From NCBI RefSeq assembly GCF_021088345.1, contig NZ_CP088156.1:4712001-4776000 (forward strand): a stretch of 64,000 nt of DNA, given 5' to 3'. Both the position numbers and the translations under genes were made by a program. Positions 10,024 to 18,430 of the stretch are shown in pieces. Position 1 is the first letter of the stretch; every line of letters starts with the position of its first letter. This stretch comes from Bradyrhizobium ontarionense. GTDB taxonomy: Bacteria; Pseudomonadota; Alphaproteobacteria; Rhizobiales; Xanthobacteraceae. The notes beneath the pieces are model-generated. The model was not told where the DNA came from. It did not search any database and saw only the letters and a program-made list of their open reading frames with translations.

Positions 10024-10701
10024 CTACTGCGCGGCCGCGGTCTTGCTCTGCATGTTGACGACCTGGACGCGGCGGTTGACCTCCGCGAGCGGCTGGCCGG
10101 GATCCTTCAGCTTGCTCTTGCCGTAGCCCACCGTGACCAGATCGGCGCCGGCAATGCCGAACTTGTCGATCAGGTAGCGCTTGATCGAATCGGCGCGCCG
10201 CTCCGACAGGTCCTGATTGTAGGCCTCGCCGCCCGCCGCGTCGGTATGACCGGCGACGACGAAGGTCGATCCCTTCAGATCGGCGCTCGTCAGCGCCCGG
10301 CCGAGCGCCTGCACCGACGGCAGCGACTTCTGGCTGATGGTGGCGGAATTGTAGTCGAAGGTGATTTCGAGATCGATGTTCGGCTTGGCCTTGGCGATGG
10401 TTGCGATCTCCTCGCGTTCCTCTGATGACAGCGAGCGCGTCGAGCGGCCGCGGATGCTCTGCAGGAACTTGTCCTGCTCCGGCGGCACGGCGGGCGCCGT
10501 CTCGGTGGGCGGCGACATCGACAGCCCCCGCGTCAGCGGCTTCCTCGGCCCGGCCAGCGCCCGGACGATCTGATCCTCGGTCACGTCATCGGCCGCGAAG
10601 GCCGGTATGACGCTCAGCGTTGCGGCTGCGCCCAGCGCGGCGGCCACGAGCAGACCGGTCAGGCCGGCGGCTCTGGTCGAATTCGTCATTGGTGCGGTCA
10701 T
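10024..10701 (-). CDS. OmpA family peptidoglycan-binding protein
   Basis: 225 residues from ATG 10701, with AGGAGG about 8 bases upstream. Residues about 10-37 form a signal peptide ending AFAADD. The C-terminal 110 residues are an OmpA-C domain: ITFDYNSA-like start (ITFDYNSATISQKSL), GHTDAAGGEAYNQDLSERRA, and the closing EVNRRVQVVN. The Asp and Arg that grip diaminopimelate in OmpA (TD in GHTD, R in SERRA) are kept. There is no beta-barrel part, so this is a periplasmic wall-binding protein rather than a porin. It lies 132 bases after the caspase-fold gene on the same strand and may be cotranscribed with it. Confidence 0.9.
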   Translation of the reverse strand: MTAPMTNSTRAAGLTGLLVAAALGAAATLSVIPAFAADDVTEDQIVRALAGPRKPLTRGLSMSPPTETAPAVPPEQDKFLQSIRGRSTRSLSSEEREEIATIAKAKPNIDLEITFDYNSATISQKSLPSVQALGRALTSADLKGSTFVVAGHTDAAGGEAYNQDLSERRADSIKRYLIDKFGIAGADLVTVGYGKSKLKDPGQPLAEVNRRVQVVNMQSKTAAAQ

Positions 10702-10833
10702 TGCCAATCCCTCCTCACGCGAAACTCAGCTGCCGTCCGCCGCGAAGGCCCGCTCGCGACTCCCGGCTGTTCGCTGATATGTCGGTCCGGCCTGCTGCAT
10801 GGTTCGAGCGAGCCGGCTGTGGCCCGCAAGAAA

Positions 10834-12390
10834 TCAGCGCACGCCGTAGCTTTCGAATTCGCGGACGATGTTGGGGTCCATCGCCTTGGCATTGGCAATG
10901 TCGAGCGCGCCCTCCTGCGCGGCGCCATTGCGCTGCTTGGCCAGCCCGCGCCCGTACAATGATGAGGTCAGCCGCGGATTGATCTTCAGCGCCGCGTCGA
11001 AATCGGCAATCGCGTTCTTGGCCGCGCCGCTCTTGAGGTTCACCAGGCCGCGGCTGTCGAGCGCATCGACGAAATTGGGCCGCAGCCTGAGCGCCTCGTT
11101 GCAGTCGCGCAGCGCGGCCTGCAGATCGCCGGCCACGGTGCGGGCCCAGCAGCGGTTGTTGAGCGCCTCGACGTCCTTCGGATTGATCCGGATCGTGTCG
11201 TCGAAATCGCGGATCGCGAGCGCATAGGCGCCCTTGCTGGCATAGACCTGGCCGCGCCGGTACAGCGCGCTGGCGTCGTCCGGATTCTTGGCGAGCCTCT
11301 CGTTCAGTCCCTTGATGACGGGATCGTCGGCGAACGCGTCCGGCGCAGGCGCTGCCGGAGCAGGGACCGCGGGAACGACCGGGGCGGTGGGCGCCGCATT
11401 GGCAATCGCCGACGACGGAGCAGGTGTCGGCTGCGCCGGGGCGGCGGGCGGCGGCGTGTCCACCTTCTGGGCCGGGGTCGGCGGCGCAGGTGGAGGCACA
11501 GGCAGCGGCGCGGGCGGCAGCGGCGACGGCACCGGCGGCACCAGCGCCGCCTGTGACGGCGTCGGCGCGGGCGTCGGAACCGGGGCAGTGTTGCTCTCGG
11601 CCGGCAAGTTCGGACGTGCGCCGCCTGCTCCCGGCACGAAGGAGAAATCCTCGGCCAGCGACGACGAGATCCACGGCACCTGCTCGCTGCGCGAGGCCCG
11701 GGTGACGCCGACGCGGGTGCGGTTCAGTGTTTCCTCCGCGGTCAGGTCGGGAACGCGGATCTCCTTCAGCAGCTCCTGCACGAACAGGCTGCGGTCGCGC
11801 CCGGTGTCCGACACGACCGAGGACAGCGCGGCCGAATACATCACCAACGTACCGCTCGGCGCGATGACCGGCGCCAGCCCGATCGATGCGGTGCGGAAGC
11901 GCCGCTCATAGGGATTGCGCCTGGAGGCGTCGAGCAGCGCGATCTTCACCCCGGCGCCGCGGCTGTTGATCTCCTGCAGCACCTGCTCGAGGCTGATGCC
12001 GTCGCGCCGCACGTCGGCCTCCTGCCAGATCTGCGCGTCGATCGGGATCATGTAGCTGGTGCGGCTGGACTGGACGCCGAAGCCGGAGAAGAACACCAGC
12101 GCCACCGAGCCGGGCTTGATCTTGCCATAGAGCCGCTCGAGCGCGCGGCGCATCGCATCGCCATTGGCGTTCTCGAGCGTCTCGACGCCAAAGCCGTCGC
12201 GCTTCAGCTCGTCGGTGAGATCGCGCGCGTCGTTGATCGGCTCCTTCAGCGGCGCCTCGGCATCGGGATATTTGGCGTTGCCGATCACCAGGGCGAAGCG
12301 GTCACCGGCCGCCAGCGCGGGCCGCGAGAACGCGGCCGACACCACGACGGAGAACATCAAACCGAGCAGCAACAGCAGACGAGCAGTCAT
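10834..12390 (-). CDS. Caspase-fold (C14-like) protein with TPRs, catalytic dyad lost
   Basis: 518 residues from ATG 12390. Signal peptide at residues 1-28 (ends PALAAGD). Residues 30-265 are a caspase-like fold: RFALVIGNAKYPDAEAPL, NDARDLTDELKRDGF, then VALVFFSGFGVQ and ALLDASRRNPYERRFR. In active family members these last two sites read GHG and DACRxNP. Here the His is Phe104 and the Cys is Ser156, so peptidase activity is not expected. A Pro/Ala-rich linker (about 265-395) leads to three or four TPR units (about 400-510; ALYRRGQVYASKGAYALAIR). It is probably a periplasmic scaffold or binding protein. A related protein with a Tyr/Ser pair lies at 17119-17979. Confidence 0.88.
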   Translation of the reverse strand: MTARLLLLLGLMFSVVVSAAFSRPALAAGDRFALVIGNAKYPDAEAPLKEPINDARDLTDELKRDGFGVETLENANGDAMRRALERLYGKIKPGSVALVFFSGFGVQSSRTSYMIPIDAQIWQEADVRRDGISLEQVLQEINSRGAGVKIALLDASRRNPYERRFRTASIGLAPVIAPSGTLVMYSAALSSVVSDTGRDRSLFVQELLKEIRVPDLTAEETLNRTRVGVTRASRSEQVPWISSSLAEDFSFVPGAGGARPNLPAESNTAPVPTPAPTPSQAALVPPVPSPLPPAPLPVPPPAPPTPAQKVDTPPPAAPAQPTPAPSSAIANAAPTAPVVPAVPAPAAPAPDAFADDPVIKGLNERLAKNPDDASALYRRGQVYASKGAYALAIRDFDDTIRINPKDVEALNNRCWARTVAGDLQAALRDCNEALRLRPNFVDALDSRGLVNLKSGAAKNAIADFDAALKINPRLTSSLYGRGLAKQRNGAAQEGALDIANAKAMDPNIVREFESYGVR

Positions 12391-12721
12391 CACGATGGCG
12401 GTCCAGCGGTCCAGCAAACAGGCGCCGTCCAGCTTGCGCCGCGGCGACCTTATCCCACGCGTCAGGCATTATCAAATCGCCGTGACGACACGTCAACCGC
12501 TTGCGACGGCTGGAGAATCGCCACGTACGGCGGGTTTCGCCCGCCTCCCTTCGATCGCCGGATATGGAACGCGACCATGCAACGAACCGACGCGGAAGAC
12601 AGTGAGCCGCCTCACACTGTGTCGCCCCGCTCCTCGATCCGGTTCGCCGCGTCGCGATTGACCTCGCGGCGCGACGATGGCTCGATGCCACCGTCGCCAG
12701 CCAGCAACGAGACGAGCCGTC
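12391..12721. other. Divergent intergenic region
   Basis: 331 bases between the caspase-fold gene and the lactonase gene. It must hold both promoters. I see no coding frame of normal codon use and no strong dyad. Confidence 0.4.
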
Positions 12722-13528
12722 ATGGGGAATGCCGCCGAGATCTACGCCCTGCGCTATGCGACGATGCCGTCGCGGACGCCGCACATGAACTTCCTGCAGC
12801 CGGACCCGCATGATGCGGTCGCGCAGGACCTCGACTATTTCGTCTGGCTGATCCGCTGCGAGGGGCGCGACATCCTGGTCGACACCGGCTTCAACGCCGA
12901 GGAGGCGCAGGCCCGCAACCGCAGGCTGACGCGGAATCCGATCGATGCGCTGGCCGCTTTCGGCGTCAACGCCGCCGATATCCGCGACGTCATCGTCACG
13001 CATCTGCATTACGACCACGCCGGTAATCTCGACCGCTTCCCCAACGCGCGCTTCCATCTGCAGGAGCGCGAGATGGCCTATGCGACGGGACGCTGCATGT
13101 GCAACGGCCTGCTGCGCCATCCGTTCTCGGTCGAGCACGTCACCACCATGGTGCGCCACGTCTATGGCGAGCGCGTCACCTTCCACAGCGGCGACGGCGA
13201 GGTCGCGCCCGGCGTCACCGTGCACCGGGTCGGCGGCCATTCCGACGGCCTGCAGGTGGTGCGCGTCGCGACCGCGCGCGGTCCGGTCGTGCTCGCCTCC
13301 GACGCCGCGCATTACTACGCCAATTTGCAGCGCCGCAGCCCGTTTCCGATCGTCTACAATGTCGGCGACATGGCGCTGGGCTGGGAGATCGTCGAGCGCC
13401 TCGCCGACCATCCGGACCGCTTCATCCCCGGCCACGACCCGCTCGTGACCGAGCTCTATCCGCGCGTCAGCGAGGCCGCCGATGCCTATGCGCTGCATGT
13501 CGCGCCGTCGCGGTCGTTCGCGAAATAG
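12722..13528 (+). CDS. N-acyl homoserine lactonase-like metallo-beta-lactamase fold hydrolase
   Basis: 268 residues from ATG 12722 (MGNAAEIYALRY). The metal site HLHYDH is at residues 94-99 (TH94LH96YD98H99AGN). Further ligands are the His of VGGHSDGLQ, the Asp of ASDAAHYY and the His of FIPGHDP. The early segment YFVWLIRCEGRDILVDTGF and the overall size match the AttM/AiiA-like lactonase branch, which opens the lactone ring of acyl-homoserine lactones. Closely related enzymes act on other lactones or esters, so quorum quenching is an inference. No signal peptide, so it is cytoplasmic. It is monocistronic, and an inverted-repeat region follows. Confidence 0.82.
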   Translation: MGNAAEIYALRYATMPSRTPHMNFLQPDPHDAVAQDLDYFVWLIRCEGRDILVDTGFNAEEAQARNRRLTRNPIDALAAFGVNAADIRDVIVTHLHYDHAGNLDRFPNARFHLQEREMAYATGRCMCNGLLRHPFSVEHVTTMVRHVYGERVTFHSGDGEVAPGVTVHRVGGHSDGLQVVRVATARGPVVLASDAAHYYANLQRRSPFPIVYNVGDMALGWEIVERLADHPDRFIPGHDPLVTELYPRVSEAADAYALHVAPSRSFAK

Positions 13529-13715
13529 AGGCGCGGCAGGCTCGGGAGATGTGATTGGCATGGGCGTCGCTTCCACCATCCCAAAGCGTTGCCGAATTGC
13601 TCCGCCGTCATCTTTGCTCCGCTGTCATCGCCCGGCTCGCCGCCTTCGCTGAAGCTCCGGCGCGCCCTGAGCAATCGTGGCCGCGTCGAAGCCGAAGGCG
13701 AAGACGGGACCGGGC

Positions 13716-13788
13716 GATCCAGTACTCCGAGAGGGCCCGGCTCGATCACGACGGCCGCGGCGTACTGGATCACCCGCCTCCGCGGGTG
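13716..13788. repeat. Inverted repeat GATCCAGTAC / GTACTGGATC with hairpin
   Basis: GATCCAGTAC at 13716-13725 is matched by its reverse complement at 13762-13771. The right arm runs into a second hairpin, CACCCGC-CTCC-GCGGGTG, at 13771-13788. Elements of this form (TGGATCxCCCGC..GCGGGxGATGACA) resemble dispersed palindromic repeats of bradyrhizobia; that family link is from memory. Confidence 0.6.
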
Positions 13789-14367
13789 ATGACACCTGAA
13801 TCGACGCACGACCTGTGCAAACAAACATGCCACCGCGTTCTCGCGGCGCGTTTCGCGTCCGAGCTGTGATCATCGAGACACCCTCTTCGAAATAGAGGGC
13901 GCAGGGAAGGCCAGGCCTCGGCTGAGGCCTGCGGTCCGCGTGCAGCAAAAAAGCACGCGGCAGAACCACAGGTCAGCCGGATGACCCGGCCCTCCCTGCG
14001 CGACGGCTTTACGGATTATACGCAGTCTCCCCGGTGACCGGGCTTGTTTGCCACCGTGGCGACAACGCGTTTGACGCGTTGCGCGGACCTCAGCGTCGGG
14101 AGGCCAGGACCCTGCGACTTCACCGTCCGCGGCATGGCGTACGTCGGCGTGCGAGCACGCTGCGCCACATCGCGGCCATCGCATCCCACCCCAACGCGTC
14201 GTGACGTTCGCGCAGCGCCCCTCTTCAATGAGGCGGGACGGGCGCAAATCTCCACCTGATTTGCCCGACGGCGCAAGTGGTTTCTTTTTTACCGAAGGAC
14301 TGGACAGGCCAAATCAGCTTGAGATGGCTGAACAAATTAGTCCATGCGCGCAGGACGACGACGCGAT

Positions 14368-14532
14368 CCGTAGGGTGGGCAAAGGCGCGCTCACCCGCTC
14401 TCTCGGCCGACAACGCTGTCGGGCGCGCCGTGCCCACCATCGGCATCGTGGATGAGCGCGGTGGGCACGGCGCGCACGAGCACTGCGTCTGCGGTTGGCC
14501 ACATCGGTTGCGCGCCTTTGCCCACCCTACGG
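14368..14532. repeat. Nested double inverted repeat (possible MITE/REP-type element)
   Basis: The outer arms are 22 bases and perfect (14368-14389 and 14511-14532; core GTAGGGTGGGCAAAGGCGCG). Inside are perfect 16-base arms at 14423-14438 and 14460-14475 (GCGCGCCGTGCCCACC and its complement). Outer and inner arms are related: both hold GTGGGCA-NN-GGCGCGC-like cores. The element therefore has four copies of one unit in alternating orientation. No coding capacity. It lies between the lactonase and L,D-transpeptidase genes. Confidence 0.75.
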
Positions 14533-14577
14533 CAGCAAGGCATATCCTATGAGTTGATCGCGCGCGAATGGAGTCGG

Positions 14578-15642
14578 TCAATGCATCTCCACCGTCGCCT
14601 TCTTCGCCAGGTGCTCGCCGAGGAAGCGGGCGTCCCAGTTGGTCATGCGCACGCAGCCATGCGACTCGGTCTTGCCGACCTTGGAGGGTTCGGCGGTGCC
14701 GTGGATGCCGTAGCCGTTGCCGATCGACAGGCTGATCCAGTAGGAGCCGACCGGACCGTTCGGACCCGGCTTGATCGTGAACGGCTTCTGCGACTTGACG
14801 CCGTGGAATTCGTAGTCGGGGTTGTAGCGGTAGTTGGGATCGGCATCGCGCGAGGTGACCTTGAAAGTGCCTTCGGGCGTCGGCTTCTCCTCGCTGCCGA
14901 CCGTCGCCGGGAAGAACGCCACCATGTGGTTGTCCTTGTCGAAGGCCTGCACCGTGCCCTCGTCCTTGTTGATGGCGAGCCTGGTGATCGGCGCGAGCTT
15001 CGGCTTCGACTGATCCTTCTTGTCCTTGAACTCCGCCTTCGACTCTGGCTTGGCCTTGGATTTTTCCGCGCGACCGTCCTTGGCATTCTCGGGGAACGCG
15101 ACGACGTTGGCGACGAAGATCTCCTCGTCGGCCTTGTCGAAGGCCTTGCCGGGGTTGAGCGCACTGAGCAGGTCCTCGCTCATATGGAACTTCTCCGCCA
15201 GCGCCTCGCGCGGGGTGGCGTAGCCGATCGCCGGAAGGTCCTTCATCGCCTCCAGCTTCTTCGGCATCGGATTGAGGAAGGGTCCCTTCACGTCCTGCTT
15301 CGTGATCCTGTAGGACACGATGGCCGGCTCCTGGTCCTGCTGCGTCAGCGCGGCCCACAGCTCTTGTGTCAGCTTGGCGCCGCTCTTCAGTCCCTTGGCG
15401 GCGGCGAAGGCGGCGAGCGCCTTCTGGGCGTTGTCGCCGAAGCGGCCGTCGATCTCCCCGGGCGAGACGTGGGCGCGGTCGAGCAGCACCTGGGCGCGGA
15501 TCGCCACCGGGTCCGTCTTGTCCTCGGCCGGCGGCCGCTTGCGCAGCTCGGCGGTGTTGACGGCATCCGCCGTGGGCTCGGTGGCCTGCGCCGGAAACAC
15601 CAGCGCGGTCGAGAGCAGAAGCGGTATCCAGAGCCGAAGCAT
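14578..15642 (-). CDS. L,D-transpeptidase (YkuD domain) with peptidoglycan-binding domain
   Basis: 354 residues from ATG 15642. Signal peptide MLRLWIPLLLSTALVFPAQA. Residues about 50-100 are a PG_binding_1 helix bundle (AQVLLDRAHVSPGEIDGRFG). A LysM-like segment and a Lys/Glu-rich low-complexity stretch follow. The YkuD domain covers about 225-350: ITRLAINKDEGTVQAFD, then HGTAEPSKVGKTESHGCVRM. Cys330 with the His two before it is the catalytic signature for forming 3-3 cross-links or attaching proteins to the wall. Full length for the family. The neighbouring OmpA-like protein also belongs to the wall and envelope. Confidence 0.93.
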   Translation of the reverse strand: MLRLWIPLLLSTALVFPAQATEPTADAVNTAELRKRPPAEDKTDPVAIRAQVLLDRAHVSPGEIDGRFGDNAQKALAAFAAAKGLKSGAKLTQELWAALTQQDQEPAIVSYRITKQDVKGPFLNPMPKKLEAMKDLPAIGYATPREALAEKFHMSEDLLSALNPGKAFDKADEEIFVANVVAFPENAKDGRAEKSKAKPESKAEFKDKKDQSKPKLAPITRLAINKDEGTVQAFDKDNHMVAFFPATVGSEEKPTPEGTFKVTSRDADPNYRYNPDYEFHGVKSQKPFTIKPGPNGPVGSYWISLSIGNGYGIHGTAEPSKVGKTESHGCVRMTNWDARFLGEHLAKKATVEMH

Positions 15643-15851
15643 GATCGTGATCCCAGATCGAGGCTGTGCAGGTTCAGCTACAGCAACGTGGCGGCAGGGC
15701 ATAAGTTCGGCCGACGCGGGGCGATCGGCGCTGAACGTCGCGAGGGTCTGGCGCGACTATGGAAGATGCGGGGTCATCTGGCCCGGCGGTCGCGCGTCTG
15801 CTATCTCGACGAGGGCCGTTCAATGAATGCGTCGTCGAGGATCGGTTTCGC

Positions 15852-16748
15852 ATGGGACATTCCGGACTTGCTTTGAGGGCACTTGCCGTCAGGGCGCGCC
15901 AGCTGGCGCTGGTCGCCGCAAGCCTCACGGCACTGGCGCAGGCAGCTTCCGCAGCCGACAGTCCCGACGCGCCCAAGGGGGCCGCCGTCAGCGTGCTCAA
16001 GGCCACCAAAGCCTGCTTCGACAACACGGTCGAGGTGTCCGGCATGGTGCTGGCGCGCGACGAGACCGCGGTCAGGCCCGACCGGCCCGGACTGAAGGTC
16101 GCGGAGGTGATGGTCGACGCCGGCGACACCGTCACGGCCGGCCAGAACCTGGCGCGGCTGACGCCGCCCGAGGGCGGCACGATCATGGTCCAGGCGCCGG
16201 TCGCCGGCACGATCCTGTCGTCGAGCGCCACCATCGGCGCCCTCGCTTCGGGGCGCGGCGAGGCGCTGTTCTCGATCCTCGCCCGCAACGAATATGATCT
16301 GGTCGGCCTGGTGCCGAGCGCCCAGCTCGGCAAGCTCGCGGTCAACCAGCCGGCGCGGATTCGCATTGTCGGCGCCGGCGAGGTCGACGGCAAGATCCGC
16401 CGGGTGGCGCCGACCGTCGAGCCCAACAGCCAGCTCGGCCAGGCCTTCATCGCCATCACCGGCAGCGCGAGGTTGCTGGTGAATGCATTCGGCCGCGCCG
16501 TGATCAAGATCGGCCAGAGCTGCGGCGTCGCGGTGCCGCTGACCGCGGTGCTGTACGATCCTGACGGCACCGTGGTGCAGGTGGTGCGCGCCCAGCGCAT
16601 CGAGACCAAGCGAGTCGAGATCGGCCTGATGGCCGGCGGCCAGGTCGAGATCCGCGACGGCCTCAGCGAGGGCGACGTCGTGGTCGCCCGCGCCGGCGCA
16701 CTGCTGCGCGAGGGTGATCCGGTGCGCCCGGTCATGGCGAGCAACTGA
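15852..16748 (+). CDS. Orphan HlyD/MFP-type periplasmic adaptor, short form
   Basis: 298 residues from ATG 15852 (MGHSGLALRALAV). A signal or anchor segment spans about 8-36. The body aligns with the adaptor at 8924-9850: SVLKATKACFDNTVEVSG against VLVTKAGKSCFSDLVRVTG, and DAGDTVTAGQNLARLTPPEG against KEGDTVTDNQEMARLTPPPP. The two lipoyl halves again follow each other without the helical hairpin. There is no RND, ABC or channel gene beside it. It may serve a pump elsewhere or may have another envelope role. Both adaptors keep a Cys in the ACF/SCF position and another in the SCGIAVP/SCGVAVP position, so a disulfide is possible. Confidence 0.83.
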   Translation: MGHSGLALRALAVRARQLALVAASLTALAQAASAADSPDAPKGAAVSVLKATKACFDNTVEVSGMVLARDETAVRPDRPGLKVAEVMVDAGDTVTAGQNLARLTPPEGGTIMVQAPVAGTILSSSATIGALASGRGEALFSILARNEYDLVGLVPSAQLGKLAVNQPARIRIVGAGEVDGKIRRVAPTVEPNSQLGQAFIAITGSARLLVNAFGRAVIKIGQSCGVAVPLTAVLYDPDGTVVQVVRAQRIETKRVEIGLMAGGQVEIRDGLSEGDVVVARAGALLREGDPVRPVMASN

Positions 16749-17118
16749 CGGCGGCGACGTCGCAAGGCGACCGCTGACTGGAGTAGCTGAGCGTCTCATC
16801 CGGCAATATTGCAATCATCGTCGAACGAGAGGCGCGAGCTGCCGCGGCACGAACGGTAGGCTCCCTCTCCCCGTGCTTACGGGGCCGCGACGAGCTTCGC
16901 TCACGCTGAGAGGGTTGGGGTGAGGGGCAGCCACACCCAGTGGCGAAAAATGTAAGACCTGTACCCCCTCCACCCGGATTACATCTTCGATGCAATCCGA
17001 CCTCTCCTCGCAGGCGGGGAGAGGTTAGCACCGAGCAAGCCGCAACGGGCCGCTTACCACCAATGGCAGACGGTGGCAGCTCGCACGCGCAACGAAAATC
17101 GTCGGAGAAGCCTGAGCC
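16749..17118. other. Convergent intergenic region filled by repeats
   Basis: 370 bases between convergent genes (adaptor and caspase-fold protein). No coding frame is credible. Most of it is the palindromic repeat listed at 16861-17026. Confidence 0.5.
16861..17026. repeat. Palindromic intergenic repeats (CCCTCTCC / GGAGAGG type)
   Basis: First unit: CCCTCTCC near 16863, the hairpin CCCCGT-GCTT-ACGGGG at 16869-16884, and AGAGGGTTGGGGTGAGGGG at 16909-16927. Second unit: CCTCTCC at 17001-17007 pairing with GGAGAGG at 17018-17024. Repeats with these words are, from memory, common between convergent genes in Bradyrhizobium. They could act as bidirectional terminators here. Confidence 0.6.
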
Positions 17119-17979
17119 TCAGCTGCCGGCGTTGGCGACGTCGGTGCCGAAGCGGATGTCCTCGACCAGGGACGACGACACCGTCGGCACCTGCTCGCCG
17201 TCGGAGCTGCGCGCGATCGCGTTGCGGGTCTTGTTGAACACGGTCTCCGCGCTCGGGCTCTTGCCGAGCTGATTGAGGAGCTCCGAGACCAGCACGCTGT
17301 TCTGCCCCTGCGGATCGTCCAGGACCTTGCCCGGCGTGGCCGACGACAGGATCAGCGCATTGGCGGGCGCGTTGACCGGCGCCAGGCCATGCGAGTAGGC
17401 GCGGAAGCGGCGCTCGTAGGGATTGCGGCGGGAGGCATCGATCACGACCAGCTTGGCGCGCGCGCCCTGCTCGCGGACGGCGTCGAGCACGCGCTCGATG
17501 CTGGTGCCCTCGCGGCGGACGTCGGATTCCTTCCAGATCCTGGCATCGACGGGGATCATGTAGCTCTCGCGGCCGGCCTGGATGGCGTAACCGCCGAAGA
17601 ACAGCATCACGACCGAGTCCGGCTTGACCCTGGCCTTCAGGCGTTCGACGGCACGCGTGATGTCGTCCCCGCTCGCGTCCTCGACGACGTCGACATCGAA
17701 ACCGTCGCGGCGCAGCGCGACGGTCAGCGCGCGGGCATCGTTGATCGGCTGGGCGAGCGGCGCGTTCGCATCGGGGTAATGGCCATTGCCGATGACCAGC
17801 GCGAGACGCGCGCCACTGGCCGCCGACGCGACGTTCTGCTCGGTCGCGGCCATCCTGGGAGCTTCCAGCGAACGCTTGTTCAAGGCAGCATGCGCGCCGA
17901 TGGCGAGCGACACCGTGCACAGCAGCGCGGCGGCGGTCACGGCCGAACGGCGGGAAAACGAAGGCTGCCTTGCGGTCAT
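17119..17979 (-). CDS. Caspase-fold (C14-like) protein, catalytic dyad Tyr/Ser
   Basis: 286 residues from ATG 17979, with CAGGA upstream. A signal peptide or anchor spans about 12-32 (VTAAALLCTVSLAIGAHA). The caspase-like fold covers about 57-280: ARLALVIGNGHYPDANAPLA, NDARALTVALRRDGF, then VMLFFGGYAIQ and VVIDASRRNPYERRFR. The catalytic His is Tyr131 and the Cys is Ser183. A Tyr/Ser pair is a known recurrent variant among bacterial caspase homologues and is presumed inactive. It lacks the Pro-rich linker and TPRs of the relative at 10834. Probably a secreted or periplasmic binding protein. Confidence 0.87.
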   Translation of the reverse strand: MTARQPSFSRRSAVTAAALLCTVSLAIGAHAALNKRSLEAPRMAATEQNVASAASGARLALVIGNGHYPDANAPLAQPINDARALTVALRRDGFDVDVVEDASGDDITRAVERLKARVKPDSVVMLFFGGYAIQAGRESYMIPVDARIWKESDVRREGTSIERVLDAVREQGARAKLVVIDASRRNPYERRFRAYSHGLAPVNAPANALILSSATPGKVLDDPQGQNSVLVSELLNQLGKSPSAETVFNKTRNAIARSSDGEQVPTVSSSLVEDIRFGTDVANAGS

Positions 17980-18185
17980 CACGTCAATCCTGGTCCGAGC
18001 CGATCCATCGTGGCCCAAGGGTAGGCACCCGTTGCAGGTACGCACCCTTTGGTCGCGCTGGCGCCTCTGAGGTTTGAGGGGTTGCGAGACGATGTGTCGT
18101 CACTTTGCGCGCAAATTGCGGCACCGCAACGAAGAAAGGCTTAACCTGAACCCGCAAGCCAAGCAACATCCAAACACCCTTGACT

Positions 18186-18201
18186 TTTCAAGCACTTGAA
18201 A
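18186..18201. promoter_or_regulatory. Perfect palindrome TTTCAAG-CA-CTTGAAA
   Basis: A 16-base palindrome immediately left of the CtrA-type box, just after TTGACTT. The size suits a dimeric regulator. The binding protein is unknown. Confidence 0.4.
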
Positions 18202-18202
18202 T

Positions 18203-18217
18203 TTAACGATAATTTAA
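18203..18217. promoter_or_regulatory. CtrA-type box TTAA-N7-TTAA
   Basis: TTAACGATAATTTAACC contains two TTAA half-sites spaced by exactly 7 bases, the CtrA consensus of alphaproteobacteria. It lies about 220 bases before both divergent genes. CtrA controls cell-cycle and motility genes. Function here is inferred from the motif only. Confidence 0.45.
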
Positions 18218-18430
18218 CCATGACGCGGTTTCCTGGCAGAGCCGCGACAGGCTCCGGGCCGCCATGTTGGGGCCAGATCGCCCTCCCCTGCCGTGATCCC
18301 GGTCACGTTGTCTTTGGCCGCTCCCCATGTCAGTTTCGTAGGCCTGCGCACGCGTGACGCACCGGCTGCCGGGCCGGTTCGGAAACGCGTCACGTCAGCC
18401 CTGCCTCGACACAACCCGCGAGTTCTCGAG

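Larger units (their letters stand above)
13529..14577. other. Gene-free kilobase rich in inverted repeats
   Basis: Over 1 kb without a believable gene; the open frames here have poor codon use and no ribosome sites. It contains at least two inverted-repeat elements (listed separately) and a 13900-14290 stretch that resembles, from memory, interspersed non-coding repeats common in Bradyrhizobium. Near 13907-13918 and 13928-13946 there are small hairpins (AGGCCTCGGCTGAGGCCT; CCGCGTGC with GCACGCGG). Confidence 0.6.
17980..18430. other. Divergent intergenic region, AT-rich centre
   Basis: Between the caspase-fold gene and the terpene-cyclase-like gene. It holds a 16-base palindrome and a CtrA-type box (listed separately) in an AT-rich island at about 18180-18220. 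The frame of the downstream gene stays open back to a GTG at 18293, but codon use there is atypical. Confidence 0.5.

Noticed and set aside
14225-15358. 377-codon minus-strand frame overlapping the L,D-transpeptidase gene
   Set aside because: Wrong frame of the transpeptidase, running into the inverted repeat. No ribosome site and no domain.
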